64,000 nucleotides of DNA from Paenibacillus marchantiae. GTDB taxonomy: Bacteria; Bacillota; Bacilli; Paenibacillales; Paenibacillaceae. The notes under the pieces are model-generated. The model did not search any database. It was given only the letters and a program-made list of their open reading frames with translations, and had not been told where the DNA came from. Numbering within the stretch: the stretch's first letter is position 1; every line of letters begins with the position of its first letter. The position numbers and the translations under genes are program-made. The stretch lies in assembly GCF_028771845.1 (NCBI RefSeq), contig NZ_CP118270.1, forward strand, positions 4,216,001 through 4,280,000, read 5' to 3'. Of this stretch, positions 26,111-34,327 are shown piece after piece.

Positions 26111-27349
26111 TTGTTGAGAAAAAGAAAAATCGTAAGTACGCTGGTGCTGTTCAGTTTCCTAATCGCTTTACTGCCTGGCACGACGACAAACGCAGCGACC
26201 AATTGGAATCTGGTGTGGAGTGACGAATTCAATGGAAGTTCTCTGAATACGTCGAATTGGTCTGCAGAGATTGGTACCGGCAGCGGCGGATGGGGAAATA
26301 ATGAATTGCAGTATTATACGAATCGCACCGAGAACCTGCAAGTTACAGGTGGCAATCTGGTCATCACTGCACGCAAAGAAAATTACAATGGCAGCAGCTA
26401 TACCTCCGCACGAATCAAAACCCAAGGCTTGAAGGATTTTACTTACGGGAAAGTTGAAGCACGCATCAAGCTGCCGTCCGGTCAGGGGCTGTGGCCTGCT
26501 TTTTGGATGTTGGGAAGCAACATTAATTCCGTCGGCTGGCCTAAGAGCGGAGAGATCGACATTATGGAGCGGGTCAACAACAATGCTTTTGTAAACGGTA
26601 CCGTACACTGGGATGCTAACGGGCATGCCGATTATGGAAAGATATCGGAGAATCTTGATTTTTCCCAATTTCATGTATACAGCATCGAATGGGATTCCAA
26701 ATATATAAGATGGTTTGTGGATGGCAAACAGTTCAATGAGTTTTACATCGAAAATGGAACAGGCAACACGGAGGAGTTCCAACGTCCGTTTTTCCTCCTC
26801 TTGAATATGGCTGTGGGTGGGAATTGGCCTGGCAGCCCTAATAATGCGACACCTTTCCCATCACAAATGCTGGTGGATTATGTGCGGGTATATCAAGCAG
26901 CGAGTACACCGAACATTGTCAGCGGGGGTCTCTATACGATCGGTTCCAAAGCAAGCGGTAAAGTGTTGGATATTGTGGATGTATCCACGGCAAGCGGAGC
27001 CAAAGTACAACAATGGACCAACTACAGTGCGAGCAACCAAACGTTCAGGGTCGACAGCACAGGGGATGGTTTCTATAAACTCACGGCGGTTCACAGTGGA
27101 AAAGTTCTGGATGTGCCTAACTCAACAGCATCACCCGGCGTACAGCTCCAGCAATGGGATGATAATGGCTCTAACGCCCAAAGGTGGAGCATCCAGGATG
27201 CGGGTAACGGTTTCTATAAAATCATTTCCAAGGTGAATGGATTGGCGGTAGATGTTTCGAGCTCTTCAACGGCGGATGGAGCTGCAATCCAGCAATGGAA
27301 TGATAACGGTACGGATGCACAAAGATGGTCGTTTAACAAATTGAATTAA
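26111..27349 (+). CDS. Secreted GH16 beta-glucanase with ricin-type lectin domain
   Basis: A 412-aa secreted enzyme. A basic start (LLRKRKIV) and hydrophobic stretch (STLVLFSFLIALLPG) ending near TTNAATNW form the signal peptide. Residues about 25-270 are a GH16 catalytic domain with GEIDIMERVN carrying the ExDxxE catalytic residues, typical of endo-beta-1,3(4)-glucanases/laminarinases. Residues about 285-412 form a ricin-B/CBM13 beta-trefoil with three repeats marked by QQW (QQWTNYSASNQTF, QQWDDNGSNAQRW, QQWNDNGTDAQRW). It probably releases oligosaccharides from laminarin or fungal walls, feeding importers such as the one at 14-18 kb. TTG 26111 follows GGGGAGGG by 6 nt. Confidence 0.9.
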   Translation: MLRKRKIVSTLVLFSFLIALLPGTTTNAATNWNLVWSDEFNGSSLNTSNWSAEIGTGSGGWGNNELQYYTNRTENLQVTGGNLVITARKENYNGSSYTSARIKTQGLKDFTYGKVEARIKLPSGQGLWPAFWMLGSNINSVGWPKSGEIDIMERVNNNAFVNGTVHWDANGHADYGKISENLDFSQFHVYSIEWDSKYIRWFVDGKQFNEFYIENGTGNTEEFQRPFFLLLNMAVGGNWPGSPNNATPFPSQMLVDYVRVYQAASTPNIVSGGLYTIGSKASGKVLDIVDVSTASGAKVQQWTNYSASNQTFRVDSTGDGFYKLTAVHSGKVLDVPNSTASPGVQLQQWDDNGSNAQRWSIQDAGNGFYKIISKVNGLAVDVSSSSTADGAAIQQWNDNGTDAQRWSFNKLN

Positions 27350-27361
27350 TTAAATTGCAAT

Positions 27362-27388
27362 AATTTTAGATGAATTCATCACAAAATT
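27362..27388. repeat. Palindrome upstream of the collagen-like gene
   Basis: GATGAATTCATC (27369-27380) is a perfect 12-bp palindrome; AATTTT and AAAATT extend the symmetry on both sides. It could be a weak terminator for GH16 or a regulator site. Confidence 0.4.
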
Positions 27389-27479
27389 TGATGTTGGTAA
27401 TATATTGTTGACATCAAGCAAGTGATGTTCGCCCGACCTGCGGACATTAACAGGGCTCCCAAGGAGGAGATTATGGAAG

Positions 27480-29159
27480 ATGAAGTACAAGAAACGCAGT
27501 GTGCACGGCGGAAGCGGCTTTAGAAAAGGTGGAGGAGAATCACATCTCACAGGTATTGGGGAAGAAGCCCATTTACTCCTCAAATTAATTGGCGAATTGA
27601 AAGCTGCCATAGTACAGGTATTTGCTAATCCAACTCAGGTTAATGTTTCTGTTTTGATTGAAATTCTGCGCAAATTGCTGGCTTTGGTTCATCATTTGAA
27701 ATTAAAGAAAGGAAACAAGGCCAGCTTGGAAGCTGCCTTGGAACTTTCCATTGCTTCAGCGGAGGTCATCCCATTCTCTCCAATAAGCGTAGGCACCAAC
27801 TTGCAGCAGTTGCTTGATACGCTGTTGTCTGTTGTTTTACAGGAATGCATCCATTCTGCGGACAAAGATCAATTGGTCATTGCCATCAGAGCAGTAGAGG
27901 TAGCTCTTGCCAACGCACTTAGAAACTCAGGAATTCCGGGTCCTGCTGGACCCGCTGGACCAGCAGGACCTGCCGGTCCGGCCGGATCTCAAGGTGTTGC
28001 TGGTCCTCAAGGAACGGTAGGTCCAGCGGGATCGCAGGGTAACCCTGGGCCTGCGGGACCCATTGGTCCGATCGGTCCGGCGGGTAGCCAAGGTCCAGCA
28101 GGTGCAGCTGGTCTGAACGGAGTTACGGGTGCAACCGGAGCAACGGGTGCAGCAGGTCCAGCAGGTGGTGCAACTGGAGCCACCGGAGTGACTGGAGCGA
28201 CAGGAACTGCAGGAGCGGCAGGCGTAACGGGTGCGACCGGAGCTGTCGGTGCAGCGGGCGTTACGGGAGCCACAGGTGATCCAGGCGTAACCGGAGCTAC
28301 GGGTGATCCTGGAGTGGCGGGTGCGACGGGAGTAACGGGTGCTACGGGAGCCGCAGGATTGGCCGGAGCCACTGGTGTGACTGGAGCGACAGGAACAGCC
28401 GGGGTTACTGGCGTTACCGGTGATACGGGAGCCGCAGGATTGGCCGGAGCTACTGGTGTGACTGGAGCGACAGGAGTAGCTGGAGTCACCGGTGTGACTG
28501 GTGATACGGGAGCCGCAGGATTGGCCGGAGCCACTGGTGTCACAGGAGCGACAGGATTAGCTGGGGTTACTGGTATAACAGGAGCTACGGGATTGGCCGG
28601 AGTAACTGGTGTTACTGGCGTAACGGGAGCTACAGGTTCGGGAGCCATCATTCCGTTTGCTTCTGGTGGTCCAGCCATTTTGACAACACTCGTTGGTGGA
28701 TTGGTTGGTACTACAAGCCTGATTGGTTTCGGTAGCTCGGCAACGGGAATAAGCTTGGTCGGAGGCACCATTGATTTAACAGGGTCAGTAGTTGGGCCAC
28801 TCATTAACTTTGCATTTTCGGCTCCAAGGGATGGCGTTATAACTTCCATTGCTGCGTATTTTAGCACAACCGCAGCCTTGTCATTAGTCGGTTCAACGGT
28901 AACCATCACAGCACAACTGTTCAGCTCGCCTACGCCAGACAATGCATTTACGGCTGTGCCTGGAGCTGTCGTGACACTGGCACCTCCACTTACAGGTATT
29001 ATCGCATTGGGCACCATCTCCAATGGTATAACAACCGGATTGGCTATCCCGGTGACTGCACAGACACGTCTGTTGCTGGTGTTCTCGGCGACAGCTGCCG
29101 GACTCACACTTGTGAATACCGTTGTCGGCTATGCAAGTGGTGGCTTGAATATTACTTGA
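27480..29159 (+). CDS. Collagen-like BclB-type spore surface protein
   Basis: A 559-aa protein. Residues 1-150 form a helical N-terminal domain (starts [34 protein letters not shown] and the related [11 protein letters not shown]). Residues about 151-387 are about 79 Gly-X-Y triplets: a Pro-rich start ([10 protein letters not shown]), then GAT/GVT triplets whose Thr residues are possible glycosylation sites. There is a one-residue break near 229-230 (GPAGGAT). Residues 388-559 match the BclB C-terminal domain: [20 protein letters not shown], then [14 protein letters not shown]. BclB-like proteins are exosporium glycoproteins that trimerise like collagen. AGGAGGAG sets the ATG; an overlapping ATG at 27473 opens only a 16-codon ORF. 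There is no signal peptide, as usual for spore coat proteins. Confidence 0.92.
   Translation: MKYKKRSVHGGSGFRKGGGESHLTGIGEEAHLLLKLIGELKAAIVQVFANPTQVNVSVLIEILRKLLALVHHLKLKKGNKASLEAALELSIASAEVIPFSPISVGTNLQQLLDTLLSVVLQECIHSADKDQLVIAIRAVEVALANALRNSGIPGPAGPAGPAGPAGPAGSQGVAGPQGTVGPAGSQGNPGPAGPIGPIGPAGSQGPAGAAGLNGVTGATGATGAAGPAGGATGATGVTGATGTAGAAGVTGATGAVGAAGVTGATGDPGVTGATGDPGVAGATGVTGATGAAGLAGATGVTGATGTAGVTGVTGDTGAAGLAGATGVTGATGVAGVTGVTGDTGAAGLAGATGVTGATGLAGVTGITGATGLAGVTGVTGVTGATGSGAIIPFASGGPAILTTLVGGLVGTTSLIGFGSSATGISLVGGTIDLTGSVVGPLINFAFSAPRDGVITSIAAYFSTTAALSLVGSTVTITAQLFSSPTPDNAFTAVPGAVVTLAPPLTGIIALGTISNGITTGLAIPVTAQTRLLLVFSATAAGLTLVNTVVGYASGGLNIT
28344..28586 (+). repeat. Three tandem 81-bp repeats in the collagen-like region
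   Basis: Units start at 28344, 28425 and 28506 (ACGGGAGCCGCAGGATTGGC each time) and encode 27 residues ([20 protein letters not shown] and following). High identity suggests recent duplication and likely length variation among strains. Confidence 0.9.
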
Positions 29160-29195
29160 TTTACTAACACGCAATGAGAATAAATAAGTCAGGAA

Positions 29196-29238
29196 ACAAG
29201 CTGAGCTCCATTTGTATTGGAGACAGCTTGTTTTTTTG
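29196..29238 (+). terminator. Terminator after the collagen-like gene
   Basis: ACAAGCTG/CAGCTTGT with an inner CTCCA/TTGGAG stem, followed by seven T residues. Confidence 0.85.
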
Positions 29239-29404
29239 TTCTTTTAGGTTTATCTTCGTCACAAACAGGATTGAATGAATCAACTGAAAAACCATCCTCA
29301 GCTGAAACCCCTGTATACTAAACATGCCACTCTTTGGAAATCCTGAACAGGTGAACCGGAAGAGCGAATGAGACAGCAAGAACGATATGTGCGTGGAGGG
29401 AACC

Positions 29405-30235
29405 ATGAATATAGAACAGCTTTTTTTTCATATTTTATACTGCAACTCAAGGAAGCCGAATGAACTTCGGACATTTTCCAATAAAGGGGTGCGAACGCTT
29501 CAGCATCATGAACTCATTTTTATTACAGGCGGCAAAGCGGAGATTACTATTGAGAGTAAAAGACATACCATTCAGGAAGGCGTCCTGATCTACCTTCAAC
29601 CGGATGTGCCTCACTTGATAGAGATTGACTTTAAGAATCCCATAAGTTTTTTTTCGGTTCACTTCAGTTATGTCCGAATCGAGCAGAATGACAATACATG
29701 GACTGTAAACGAGGACGTCGAGATGTTTCCCTTACCAGCTGTCCAGCAATTACAGGATTATTATCAATTGGAAGAAGTATTTAAACATATGGTAGACACC
29801 TGGCATACGAAACTACCGGGTTATGAGTTTAGCACCAAGTCCTTACTACAGCAATTGCTTATCGCGATCGGCCAAAATATAAAAAAGCGGCATCGTAATT
29901 ATGCGACATCCTTGAAAGTGGAAAAGATCATCAACTATATGAATCAACATTTGCATCGTAAAGTCACCTTGACCGAACTATCTGAGCTGGTACAGTTATC
30001 AGCCCCGTATTTATCAAGAGCTTTCAAAGAGATTACAGGATACTCCATCATAGAGTTTTTTAACAAACTGAAGATGGATAAAGCAAAAGAGATCATTTTG
30101 GAAGGAAACAACAAAGTTAAAGAGGTGGCGCAGGTACTCGGTTACACGGATGAATTCTATTTTAGTAGGCTATTTAAACAATTGGAAGGCATGAGTCCAA
30201 CGGAATTTTACAGCAAAAATGTCCATGGAGTTTAA
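29405..30235 (+). CDS. AraC-family regulator
   Basis: A 276-aa AraC regulator with an N-terminal cupin (LRTFSNKGVRTLQHHELIFI, then GVLIYLQPDVPHLIEIDF) and C-terminal HTHs (VTLTELSELVQLSAPYLSRA and VKEVAQVLGYTDEFYFSRLF, ending in SPTEFYSKN). ATG 29405 lies 5 nt after GGAGG; the longer frame starts in the Shine-Dalgarno region. It is followed by an MFS exporter and a hydrolase, which it may control. Confidence 0.88.
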   Translation: MNIEQLFFHILYCNSRKPNELRTFSNKGVRTLQHHELIFITGGKAEITIESKRHTIQEGVLIYLQPDVPHLIEIDFKNPISFFSVHFSYVRIEQNDNTWTVNEDVEMFPLPAVQQLQDYYQLEEVFKHMVDTWHTKLPGYEFSTKSLLQQLLIAIGQNIKKRHRNYATSLKVEKIINYMNQHLHRKVTLTELSELVQLSAPYLSRAFKEITGYSIIEFFNKLKMDKAKEIILEGNNKVKEVAQVLGYTDEFYFSRLFKQLEGMSPTEFYSKNVHGV

Positions 30236-30311
30236 CATAATGCATGGTGCATAGCCGTTCTGATCGCTAAGATGAGGATATGATTCTGAAGCGGGAGGAA
30301 GGCTTGTTGAT

Positions 30312-31541
30312 ATGCCGCTGTGGAAAAGAAATTTGATTGTATGCTGGTTCGGAATGTTTGTGACCGGAGTAGGCATGAGTCAGATCGCACCGATTTTGCC
30401 GCTGTACATCAAGCAGCTTGGTGTGAATGACTCAGCAGCGATTGCCCAATTCTCCGGAATTGCCTTTGGCATCACATTTATACTTTCCGCCATTTTCTCC
30501 CCCATATGGGGAGCGGCTGCCGACCGATGGGGGAGAAAACCAATGCTGCTTCGAGCCAGTTTGGGGATGGCTGTAGTGGTAGGTTGTATGGGGTTCTCAA
30601 CAAATGTGTATATGCTCATTGGACTTCGGCTGCTACAGGGTGTCATCACAGGATATAGCACCGCCTGTACAACGCTGATAGCGACCCAAACCGATTCCAA
30701 ACATGCGGGCTATGCTTTGGGCACACTTTCAACCGCCAACATCGCAGGTTCCTTGATCGGTCCGACAATTGGTGGATTCATAGGGGTAAATTGGGGGCTC
30801 CAGAATTCGTTTTTTATAACGGGTGGGCTGATGATGATTGCCTTTATTACGACCGCTTTGTTTGTGAAAGAATCGTTCACGCGAGAGGACAAGGTGGTGC
30901 TTGGTCTTAGGGAAGTATGGCGAAAAGTGCCCGAGAAAAGTCTGACGATTAACTTGTTTGTTACTTTTTTTGTACTCACTGTGGCCTTATATTCGGTGGA
31001 GCCTATCATTACCGTATATATTACGCAGCTTTCCGGTAACACTTCGCATGTTGCTCTGTTGGCTGGAATCGTGTTCTCGGCATCAGGATTGGCCAATCTC
31101 ATTGCTGCGCCAAGACTGGGTAAGCTTTCGGACCAAATAGGTGCACAGAAGGTCATATTGGTTGCTCTTCTAGCTGCCGGAATTCTCTTCATAGCACAGG
31201 CGTTTGTAACGAGTCCGTGGCAGTTGATGGGCCTGCGTTTCTTATTGGGATTGGCGGCAGCTGGGCTAATTCCTTCGGTGAATACTCTGATCAAAAAAAT
31301 TACACCAGCTTCCCTGACTGGTAGAATGTTCGGTTTTAACATGTCAGCAGGATATCTGGGAGTATTCGGCGGTGCTGTTTTAGGCGGACAAGTGGCTGCC
31401 TGGATGGGAATACGATATGTGTTCTTGATTACCAGTGCATTGATATTGATTAATGCTGGCTGGGTGTATTTTAAGGTATACAAAAAACTTGAAACGATTG
31501 GGAGAGAAGATCATGGAAAACTTGAAAAAAGCAGAAGCTGA
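30312..31541 (+). CDS. MFS drug/metabolite efflux transporter
   Basis: A 409-aa protein with 12 predicted membrane helices. The first loop has the MFS signature [13 protein letters not shown], and TM5 carries the antiporter-type segment containing [20 protein letters not shown] (motif C-like GxxxGPxxGG). This is the DHA1 drug:H+ antiporter pattern, close to BmrA/MdtG-type exporters. ATG 30312 follows GGAGGAAGG by 10 nt; TTG codons at 30304 and 30307 are alternatives. The next gene starts inside its 3' end, so the two are translationally linked. Confidence 0.88.
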   Translation: MPLWKRNLIVCWFGMFVTGVGMSQIAPILPLYIKQLGVNDSAAIAQFSGIAFGITFILSAIFSPIWGAAADRWGRKPMLLRASLGMAVVVGCMGFSTNVYMLIGLRLLQGVITGYSTACTTLIATQTDSKHAGYALGTLSTANIAGSLIGPTIGGFIGVNWGLQNSFFITGGLMMIAFITTALFVKESFTREDKVVLGLREVWRKVPEKSLTINLFVTFFVLTVALYSVEPIITVYITQLSGNTSHVALLAGIVFSASGLANLIAAPRLGKLSDQIGAQKVILVALLAAGILFIAQAFVTSPWQLMGLRFLLGLAAAGLIPSVNTLIKKITPASLTGRMFGFNMSAGYLGVFGGAVLGGQVAAWMGIRYVFLITSALILINAGWVYFKVYKKLETIGREDHGKLEKSRS

Positions 31542-32106
31542 ACAGCTTACAGCTGAAAAAACAGCGCTGGTCGTGATTGATTTGCAAAAGGGGATTGTGA
31601 ATAGCCCGCTACAGTCTCCACATACAGGTGAGCAGGTGGTGCAGAATGCGGCCAAGTTAGCACAGGCTTTCACGGAAAAGGGAGCTTTTGTGGTGCTTGT
31701 AAAAGTCTCTTCAGTCGATGGAAAAGACATGTTGAAACCAAAGACGGATATGGAACGGGGAGCGATTCAGTTTAGCGCAGACTGGGATCAATTCGTGCCT
31801 GAAATGACTGCCCATACTCCTTATCATACGGTTGCCAAACGTCAATGGGGTGCTTTCTTCGGTACGGATCTGGACCTCCAGTTGCGACGTCGGGGAATAG
31901 ATACCATTGTATTATGTGGCGTTTCTACGTCAATCGGTGTAGATACTACAGCCAGAGAAGCTTATCAGCACGGTTATCAACAGATTTTTGTAGAAGATGC
32001 AATGACAGCTGCAACCAAGGAAGAGCATGACTACGTTTGTAAAACCATTTTCCCCAGATTGGGTCGGATTCGCTCCAGTGAAGAAGTGGTTACGGCACTG
32101 AAATAA
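31513..32106 (+). CDS. Isochorismatase-fold hydrolase (YecD-like)
   Basis: A 197-aa cysteine-hydrolase fold protein. The catalytic Asp is in [13 protein letters not shown] and the Lys in [17 protein letters not shown]. At the position of the usual Cys (GxxTNxCV) it reads [16 protein letters not shown], with Gly as in EntB-type isochorismatases and YecD. It is therefore unlikely to act as a Cys-dependent amidase such as nicotinamidase. It overlaps the 3' end of the MFS gene by 29 bp; AGAGAAG lies before ATG 31513. The pair may convert and export an aromatic or small toxic compound. The substrate is unknown. Confidence 0.85.
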   Translation: MENLKKAEAEQLTAEKTALVVIDLQKGIVNSPLQSPHTGEQVVQNAAKLAQAFTEKGAFVVLVKVSSVDGKDMLKPKTDMERGAIQFSADWDQFVPEMTAHTPYHTVAKRQWGAFFGTDLDLQLRRRGIDTIVLCGVSTSIGVDTTAREAYQHGYQQIFVEDAMTAATKEEHDYVCKTIFPRLGRIRSSEEVVTALK

Positions 32107-32174
32107 GATGAGCCGGTAAATAACCCAGGATTCGGACAAGACAATAATCCGTTAAGAAAAGGTTTAACATGCTC

Positions 32175-32212
32175 AAAAAGGAGACATCTGATCAGATGTC
32201 TCCTTTTTGGAA
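32175..32212. terminator. Bidirectional terminator between convergent genes
   Basis: 32175-32208 is a 34-nt perfect palindrome (AAAAAGGAGACATCTGA plus its complement) with A5 and T5 ends, between the hydrolase and the minus-strand ytaF-like gene. Confidence 0.92.
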
Positions 32213-32225
32213 TTTGCATACATGA

Positions 32226-32849
32226 TCAGAACAAATTATTGGCTGCAATCAGCAACAAGAGAACCCCGCTGACAAGCGTTCCGAATTGTCCCAATGTGAA
32301 TGAACCAATACGAACGTTTGCCGCTTTGGACCCCATCCACACGCCAAACCATACGGTAACAAAACTGCCGATCGCTGCGGTAAGGGAAATATACAAGGGG
32401 GATAAGCCCATCAGCCCTGCACTTAAGCCATTCGTCAGTGCGTTTGTCGAAAGGGCAACACCCAGAATCAACGCCTCCAGAACTCCAATATGATTCGATT
32501 TGTCCAAATCTACACGTTCCGGATTTTGTAAAATAGACCCGATCCCGAGGGTTTGGGAATCGGTCTCTTCGTGATCTTTCTTCTTGCGGGGAACGGATAA
32601 CAAGATGATACGAAAACCGATAACGAGTAGGATAAATGTCCCCAGTAGTATAGGGAAAACGCCAGGTAGTACGATCGAAATCCATTTTCCGAACAAAATG
32701 CCTGAATAACTGAACAACAAACAAACAACGGCAATCAAAAAATTCGAAAATAGGCTGATTCTGATTTTTCTGATCCCGTACGATAGTCCGACACCCAGAT
32801 TGTCAAGACTCGAAGAGACGGCCAAAGCAAGAATGAGCATCCACGCCAT
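32226..32849 (-). CDS. ytaF: YtaF-like sporulation membrane protein (MntP/DUF204 family)
   Basis: A 207-aa polytopic membrane protein with two homologous three-helix halves. Each half has the family's Asp/Asn motif at its start: ALAVSSSLDNLGVGLSYGIR and LGVALSTNALTNGLSAGLMG. A charged loop (RKKKDHEETDSQ) separates the halves. The family contains the Mn exporter MntP and the sporulation protein YtaF; the wording of both motifs (SLDNLGVG, TNALTNG) and the long central loop favour YtaF. GAGGTGATT precedes ATG 32849. It probably acts in the membrane during sporulation. Confidence 0.85.
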   Translation of the reverse strand: MAWMLILALAVSSSLDNLGVGLSYGIRKIRISLFSNFLIAVVCLLFSYSGILFGKWISIVLPGVFPILLGTFILLVIGFRIILLSVPRKKKDHEETDSQTLGIGSILQNPERVDLDKSNHIGVLEALILGVALSTNALTNGLSAGLMGLSPLYISLTAAIGSFVTVWFGVWMGSKAANVRIGSFTLGQFGTLVSGVLLLLIAANNLF

Positions 32850-33020
32850 ACAATCACCTCATGATCTGTATTCTGCTCTTAATGTATGTCGTGTTGAGAT
32901 TCATGTGCCCGTCCTTGAGAAAAATGCAACAAAACGCTGCTGATGAAGAAAGAATAAAGTAAACTTTCACCACATTGTCCCATATACTAGACTATCGATC
33001 ATATCTCTGGAGGGATGCTG

Positions 33021-33674
33021 GTGAGAGCAAATGATCAAACAAAGGATTGCCATATCGGAGATTTGATCAAGCCTCTGCTTGCCAGACGCTCTCTCTCGAT
33101 GCGCAAATTCAGTACGTTGTGCGGAATGGACACGGCCACCATTTCTCGGATTCTGAACGGAAAGCAGCAACCGAAGCTCACGCATTTACAGATCTTTTCC
33201 GAACATTTGGATGTATCTCTGGATCATCTCATTGAGGCTGCAGGCTTCAAAATCGATAACGCAAAAAGAGGGGCAGAGCGGGGGATTCTGGATTCGCTTG
33301 AATCGATCAAGACGGTCCTGCAACATACGAAATTATTTGACCTCGATGTGACAACAGAGCGGATAGAACAGGAAATGGTTAAGTACGAACAATATGCACG
33401 TACAGATGAAGGGCATCGAATAATATGTAAGGAGTTTGATCTAAAAATCAATCAGATAAACGGTGCAGGACCGTTCATTGAACATTTGAAGGAAATGCAT
33501 ATTCAATACTGTGATGAGATTACACCAGAGAACGATCGTTCTCTGATTGGAAGTGCATTGTTATACTTTATTTCGTCTGCGGATCTGATCCCGGACTATC
33601 TCTTTCCGATTGGTTATCTGGATGATGCCATCGTTGTGTATCTGGTGTTGGATCGTCTGAAACAACGCACATGA
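33021..33674 (+). CDS. XRE helix-turn-helix fused to DUF1232
   Basis: A 217-aa protein. Residues about 10-70 are an XRE/Cro HTH (SMRKFSTLCGMDTATISRIL, NGKQQPKLTHLQIFSEHL). A helical middle (70-150) follows. The C-terminal 60 residues (LIGSALLYFISSADLIPDYL, then GYLDDAIVVYLVLDRL) are a DUF1232/YkvA domain, a short membrane-associated helical hairpin. Such fusions occur in Bacillota; a DNA-binding protein that senses a membrane state is the simplest reading, but the function is unknown. ATG 33015 abuts the Shine-Dalgarno; GTG 33021 has the right spacing. It is monocistronic, with a terminator after it. Confidence 0.85.
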   Translation: MRANDQTKDCHIGDLIKPLLARRSLSMRKFSTLCGMDTATISRILNGKQQPKLTHLQIFSEHLDVSLDHLIEAAGFKIDNAKRGAERGILDSLESIKTVLQHTKLFDLDVTTERIEQEMVKYEQYARTDEGHRIICKEFDLKINQINGAGPFIEHLKEMHIQYCDEITPENDRSLIGSALLYFISSADLIPDYLFPIGYLDDAIVVYLVLDRLKQRT

Positions 33675-33697
33675 CACGATTGGTTTGGGAGAACACC

Positions 33698-33735
33698 AAA
33701 AGAACGGCGCGAAGTTTCTCGCGTCGTTCTTTTTA
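33698..33735 (+). terminator. Terminator after the XRE-DUF1232 gene
   Basis: AAAGAACGGCGCGA pairs with TCGCGTCGTTCTTT, ending in five T residues. Confidence 0.9.
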
Positions 33736-33891
33736 CTATCAGAGTGAATCAGTCATAGTTATAAAGAACTGTTTGGATCAATTAAAAAGCCGTGGTATTC
33801 ACATTTGCGAAAAACATATGGTTAACGGAGAGTCATTAGACTTATGAAAGCATTAAAAAGGCTTATTTTCTATTATTTTCTATAAAAGTGC

Positions 33892-33920
33892 TTGTATATC
33901 TCTTTTTATGACTCTATAAT
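33892..33920 (+). promoter_or_regulatory. Sigma-A promoter of the long-leader protease gene
   Basis: TTGTAT (33892-33897), 17-bp spacer, TATAAT (33915-33920). Transcription from about 33927 would give a 5' leader of about 400 nt before the S8 protease. No other good gene lies between them. Confidence 0.65.
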
Positions 33921-34194
33921 ATACCATAAATATACAATTAGATTCTAAATTTTATATTATATGTAATTTTAAGAGTGTTTGTACATATTCAAGAAATCTC
34001 CTGATCTATCCAGAGCAATCATACTCCCATGTAAAGTAAGCGTTCTTGCTAACGCCGGTGATTACCCTCCTTAATGAATGCGAATAAACTTCCACCCACA
34101 AGATTAATTGATCTGAAATTCACCTCTTCCATATACGCTAAATTTGGCTATCTATAATCTTTCACATGCGATGTAATTTAATAACCTGTCCTGT

Positions 34195-34217
34195 AAAGGA
34201 GGTGAGGCTTGATGTAA
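34195..34217 (+). promoter_or_regulatory. Strong orphan Shine-Dalgarno with minimal start-stop ORF
   Basis: AAAGGAGGTGA (34195-34205) is followed after 9 nt by ATG TAA (34212-34217), a start-stop ORF, and then ATG 34218 opens a 17-codon ORF without its own site. It lies 123 nt before the protease start. Such a polypurine site can bind 30S subunits and stabilise mRNA. CCTCCTT at 34066-34072 upstream is complementary to it. Confidence 0.5.
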
Positions 34218-34327
34218 ATGAACGCAACACGTCTGCCCATGTTGAGGCCGTTTCATCGTTTTCATTTTTAGAAATGGATACAGTAAATCACTGTATTACA
34301 AAAACCGGGTAAAAGGAGTGGAAAAGT

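Noticed and set aside
28007..29107. A 366-codon minus-strand frame opposite the collagen-like gene
   Set aside because: It is the antisense shadow of the Gly-X-Y repeats; the repetitive Pro/Val/Ala pattern results from the GC-rich repeat. It has no ribosome site.
34202..34312. A 36-codon frame starting at GTG 34202 and ending at the protease Shine-Dalgarno
   Set aside because: Its start codon lies inside the Shine-Dalgarno sequence itself, so ribosomes could not use it; it is kept only as a leader curiosity.
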